Origin: Leuconostoc holzapfelii
GTDB taxonomy: Bacteria > Bacillota > Bacilli > Lactobacillales > Lactobacillaceae
Assembly: GCF_012396485.1 (NCBI RefSeq)
Contig: NZ_JAAXPO010000006.1
Span: 1-64,000, forward strand
Length of the DNA: 64,000 nucleotides
Reading direction: 5' to 3'
A program made the position numbers and the translations under genes. Numbering within the stretch: the stretch's first letter is position 1; each line of letters starts with the position of its first letter. Positions 62,185 to 64,000 of the stretch are shown here, in pieces. The notes under the pieces were generated by a model. That model did no database searches, was not told the DNA's origin, and was given only the letters and a program-made list of their open reading frames with translations.

Positions 62185-63183
62185 CTAGGCACCACGAAAT
62201 CGCTGGATCTTGAAAAAGTCAAGCATGAAGGTCAAGATGGGCAGTCCGATCACTAAGCCCCATACACCAAAAATCTTTTCCATAATAATCAAATTAAGCA
62301 AAATAACCAAGATTGGCATGTGCGTACGATGTGACATAAAATGGGGATGCAAGAAATAGGACTCCAGTGCATGAATGACCGCAACGGCAACCAAAATGGC
62401 AAGCACGGTATGCCAATCACCAATAATAAAAGCGGTGATTGTTAAAGGAATAAGCGATAGCAACACGCCAACAACAGGAATCAAGCCCAAAATAAAGATT
62501 AAGATGGTAAATCCAAGCAGATACGGAAACTTCAAAAAGGCTAATACGGCAACCATTGCGGCAGTATTAATCACACAAATGAGTAATTGTACTTCAAATA
62601 GACGGCCCAAGATAATGATAAAGCGATGAATAATAATATAAAATTCACCAAAAAATTTCTTATATGGGCTATGCAAAAAATGTAGTGACCAATTTCTTAA
62701 CTGCGGGTAAGTCATACAAAAAATATAACTAAATAGCAATGCCAAAATAAGTTCATACAGCATATGCCCTAATTGGTTAAGCTGGGCCAAGGCTTTAGTT
62801 ACCAGTTGTTCTGTGCTAATTGAATTCGTATATTGATGAATATTTTTGTAGATTTCTTTAAAAATACCATGCGCATGCCAACTAGAATCCGTTGCCATGA
62901 CAATCATGCTGCGCATTTGGTGGATTAAGGTATTGGCGCCATGGTCAATAGCCCACACCACAAAACCAACAAAAACAAGATACACTAAACTAATCGAAAT
63001 ACCTCGCGATAATCGCGTCAACCGTTGGACACGTTTTCCGGCATTTAGCGCAAGATAAGCAAAGATAATTGTCAATAAGAGCAATGACATGAACGGTGTC
63101 AATAAGAAAATGGCAATAGCGATTGTAAGTAACACATAAAAACGGTAGAACCGCTGATTATTCAAAGCGGACAAAACGCGCAT
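62185..63183 (-). CDS. AI-2E family transporter
   Basis: 332 residues, about eight helices in the PerM/AI-2E pattern: two N-terminal spans (FYVLLTIAIAIFLLTPFMSLLLL), GISISLVYLVFVGFVVWAI, then C-terminal GFTILIFILGLIPVVGVLLSLIPLTITA and MEKIFGVWGLVIGLPILTF. Family members move AI-2, Na+ or other small molecules; the substrate here is unknown. GAGGAG site. Confidence 0.9.
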   Translation of the reverse strand: MRVLSALNNQRFYRFYVLLTIAIAIFLLTPFMSLLLLTIIFAYLALNAGKRVQRLTRLSRGISISLVYLVFVGFVVWAIDHGANTLIHQMRSMIVMATDSSWHAHGIFKEIYKNIHQYTNSISTEQLVTKALAQLNQLGHMLYELILALLFSYIFCMTYPQLRNWSLHFLHSPYKKFFGEFYIIIHRFIIILGRLFEVQLLICVINTAAMVAVLAFLKFPYLLGFTILIFILGLIPVVGVLLSLIPLTITAFIIGDWHTVLAILVAVAVIHALESYFLHPHFMSHRTHMPILVILLNLIIMEKIFGVWGLVIGLPILTFMLDFFKIQRFRGA

Positions 63184-63214
63184 ACGCTCTCTCTCCTCAC
63201 GTATTTAAAAATGG

Positions 63215-64000
63215 TTAGTTGTTGGGTAACTTTTCGTTACTTGTTGTATCAGATGATGGGTAGAGATCATCGGCTGAACCCACCTGTGCCAGTTGGGATG
63301 GCGTAATCTCACTACCAAATTCAGATCCAGTTGTCGCTGCTTTTAGGCCAAGCGCTGCACGCACTGTATCGGTAACCGCCTGACGTTGTGCGGTCGTCAC
63401 ACGTTGATATGAAACCCCTTGATACATTTCACCTTCACCTTGAACAGTATAGGATTCAATGTGCTTGGTGGCGTCAATATAGTTTGAACCGAGCGCTAAC
63501 ATATCAGACATTTGTAAATCTGAGGCGATATTTTTTGTCGTGGCATGAATGAATTTTGTATTTAAAATGGTTGTTGGATTCTGCTTCACTTTGTTCATAA
63601 TCGCTTCCAACAAAATCCGTTGGCGTTGCGTGCGACCATAATCACCTTTTGGATCTTCATAACGCATCCGTGAAAAGGCTAAGGCTGCTTTACCATCCAT
63701 CGTGTCATACGTTTTAAAGTTTACCCCATCGGCTGCATACGAATAAGTACTTTCACCTTCAGTAAACCGATACAAATTCCCCCCTGTTTCATGCGCCGTA
63801 TCTTGGCTGAACCGGAAGGTCAATGGTGACTTCGCTTGGATGCCGCCCAATTGGTCAACAACATCCCCAAGGCCACTCATATTCACCATGGCATAATAAT
63901 TAATCGGCACATTAAACATATCCTGAATCGTGGCGATTGTTGTCCCGACGCCATCACCCAGCGAAGCTTGGTCATCAGATGTTTCTTTGAAAGCATACGC
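63215..64000 (-). CDS. LytR-CpsA-Psr (LCP) family cell-wall glycopolymer ligase, 5' end outside window
   Basis: The 262 visible codons are open to the window edge; the N-terminal membrane anchor and first part are missing. LCP hallmarks: DGVGTTIATIQDMFNVPINYY, the arginine-rich FSRMRYEDPKGDYGRTQRQRILLEAI, and DLQMSDMLALGSNY. A Ser/Thr-rich tail ends the protein. LCP enzymes attach teichoic acid or polysaccharide to peptidoglycan outside the membrane. Confidence 0.92.
   Translation of the reverse strand, partial: AYAFKETSDDQASLGDGVGTTIATIQDMFNVPINYYAMVNMSGLGDVVDQLGGIQAKSPLTFRFSQDTAHETGGNLYRFTEGESTYSYAADGVNFKTYDTMDGKAALAFSRMRYEDPKGDYGRTQRQRILLEAIMNKVKQNPTTILNTKFIHATTKNIASDLQMSDMLALGSNYIDATKHIESYTVQGEGEMYQGVSYQRVTTAQRQAVTDTVRAALGLKAATTGSEFGSEITPSQLAQVGSADDLYPSSDTTSNEKLPNN

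Noticed and set aside
1-64000. CRISPR array, tRNA or rRNA genes
   Set aside because: No regularly spaced direct repeats and no tRNA- or rRNA-like segments were noticed on either strand.

Overview
The window looks like chromosome of a Gram-positive lactic acid bacterium (Lactobacillales, most like the Leuconostoc/Weissella branch of Lactobacillaceae). The evidence is AGGAGG-type ribosome binding sites, consensus sigma-A promoters, many rho-independent terminators, a T-box and an FMN riboswitch, the Asp23/AmaP/GlsB envelope-stress operon, a split ThrE exporter, a quinone-type D-lactate dehydrogenase, D-2-hydroxyacid dehydrogenase chemistry and MucBP/lectin surface proteins. The species cannot be fixed from sequence alone. 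Most genes lie on the minus strand. No rRNA, tRNA, CRISPR array, intact insertion sequence or prophage was seen.

Layout. 1-1.2 kb: a 5'-truncated GNAT acetyltransferase and a gene-poor, AT-rich stretch. 1.2-4.0 kb: an ABC exporter of the lactococcin-972-associated type. 4.1-6.2 kb: the Asp23 operon (glsB, amaP, DUF2273 protein, asp23 and two 44-codon membrane peptides not normally annotated), with a clear promoter, a palindrome and a cre-like site. 6.4-10.1 kb: metF-metE under a methionine T-box, with an extra 32-codon ORF between riboswitch and metF. 10-15 kb: dld, split thrE, an Rrf2 regulator and an NmrA-like reductase with a 21-bp palindrome. 14.85-15.04 kb: a candidate free-standing small RNA, followed by an MscL-like channel and azlCD. 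16.8-20.3 kb: an ica/pga-like poly-N-acetylglucosamine operon (order C-A-D-B). 20.5-23.5 kb: a Mga-like regulator translationally coupled to a secreted lectin/MucBP protein.

23.7-36.5 kb: two pyridine-nucleotide disulfide reductase-like flavoproteins (one RclA-like), an ABC-2 exporter, nanE, a DsrE protein, a MATE pump, a LexA-controlled Y-family polymerase cassette, a second ABC-2 exporter and a pair of VIT/CCC1 metal transporters. 36.6-46.3 kb: a LysR regulator, a MocR-type aminotransferase and an eight-gene operon joining two amino-acid ABC modules to an aminotransferase and a D-2-hydroxyacid dehydrogenase. That operon reads as uptake of an amino acid, transamination to the 2-oxoacid, reduction to a D-hydroxyacid and possible export by an MFS pump.

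46.4-64 kb: a TetR-controlled FtsX-type ABC exporter with a perfect 42-bp palindromic operator, VOC and PAP2 proteins, a DUF347 membrane protein, an OmpR-type two-component system, msrB, pabA-pabBC, an F420-reductase-like protein with a luciferase-like monooxygenase, a probable LytTR/DUF3021 deletion-fusion gene, the ribDEABH operon behind an FMN riboswitch, an AI-2E transporter family protein and the 3' part of an LCP cell-wall ligase.

The strongest candidates for undescribed biology are the 180-nt RNA at 14.86-15.04 kb, the small ORF between the T-box and metF, the two terminal peptides of the Asp23 operon, the coupled Mga/lectin pair and the LytTR-DUF3021 fusion.
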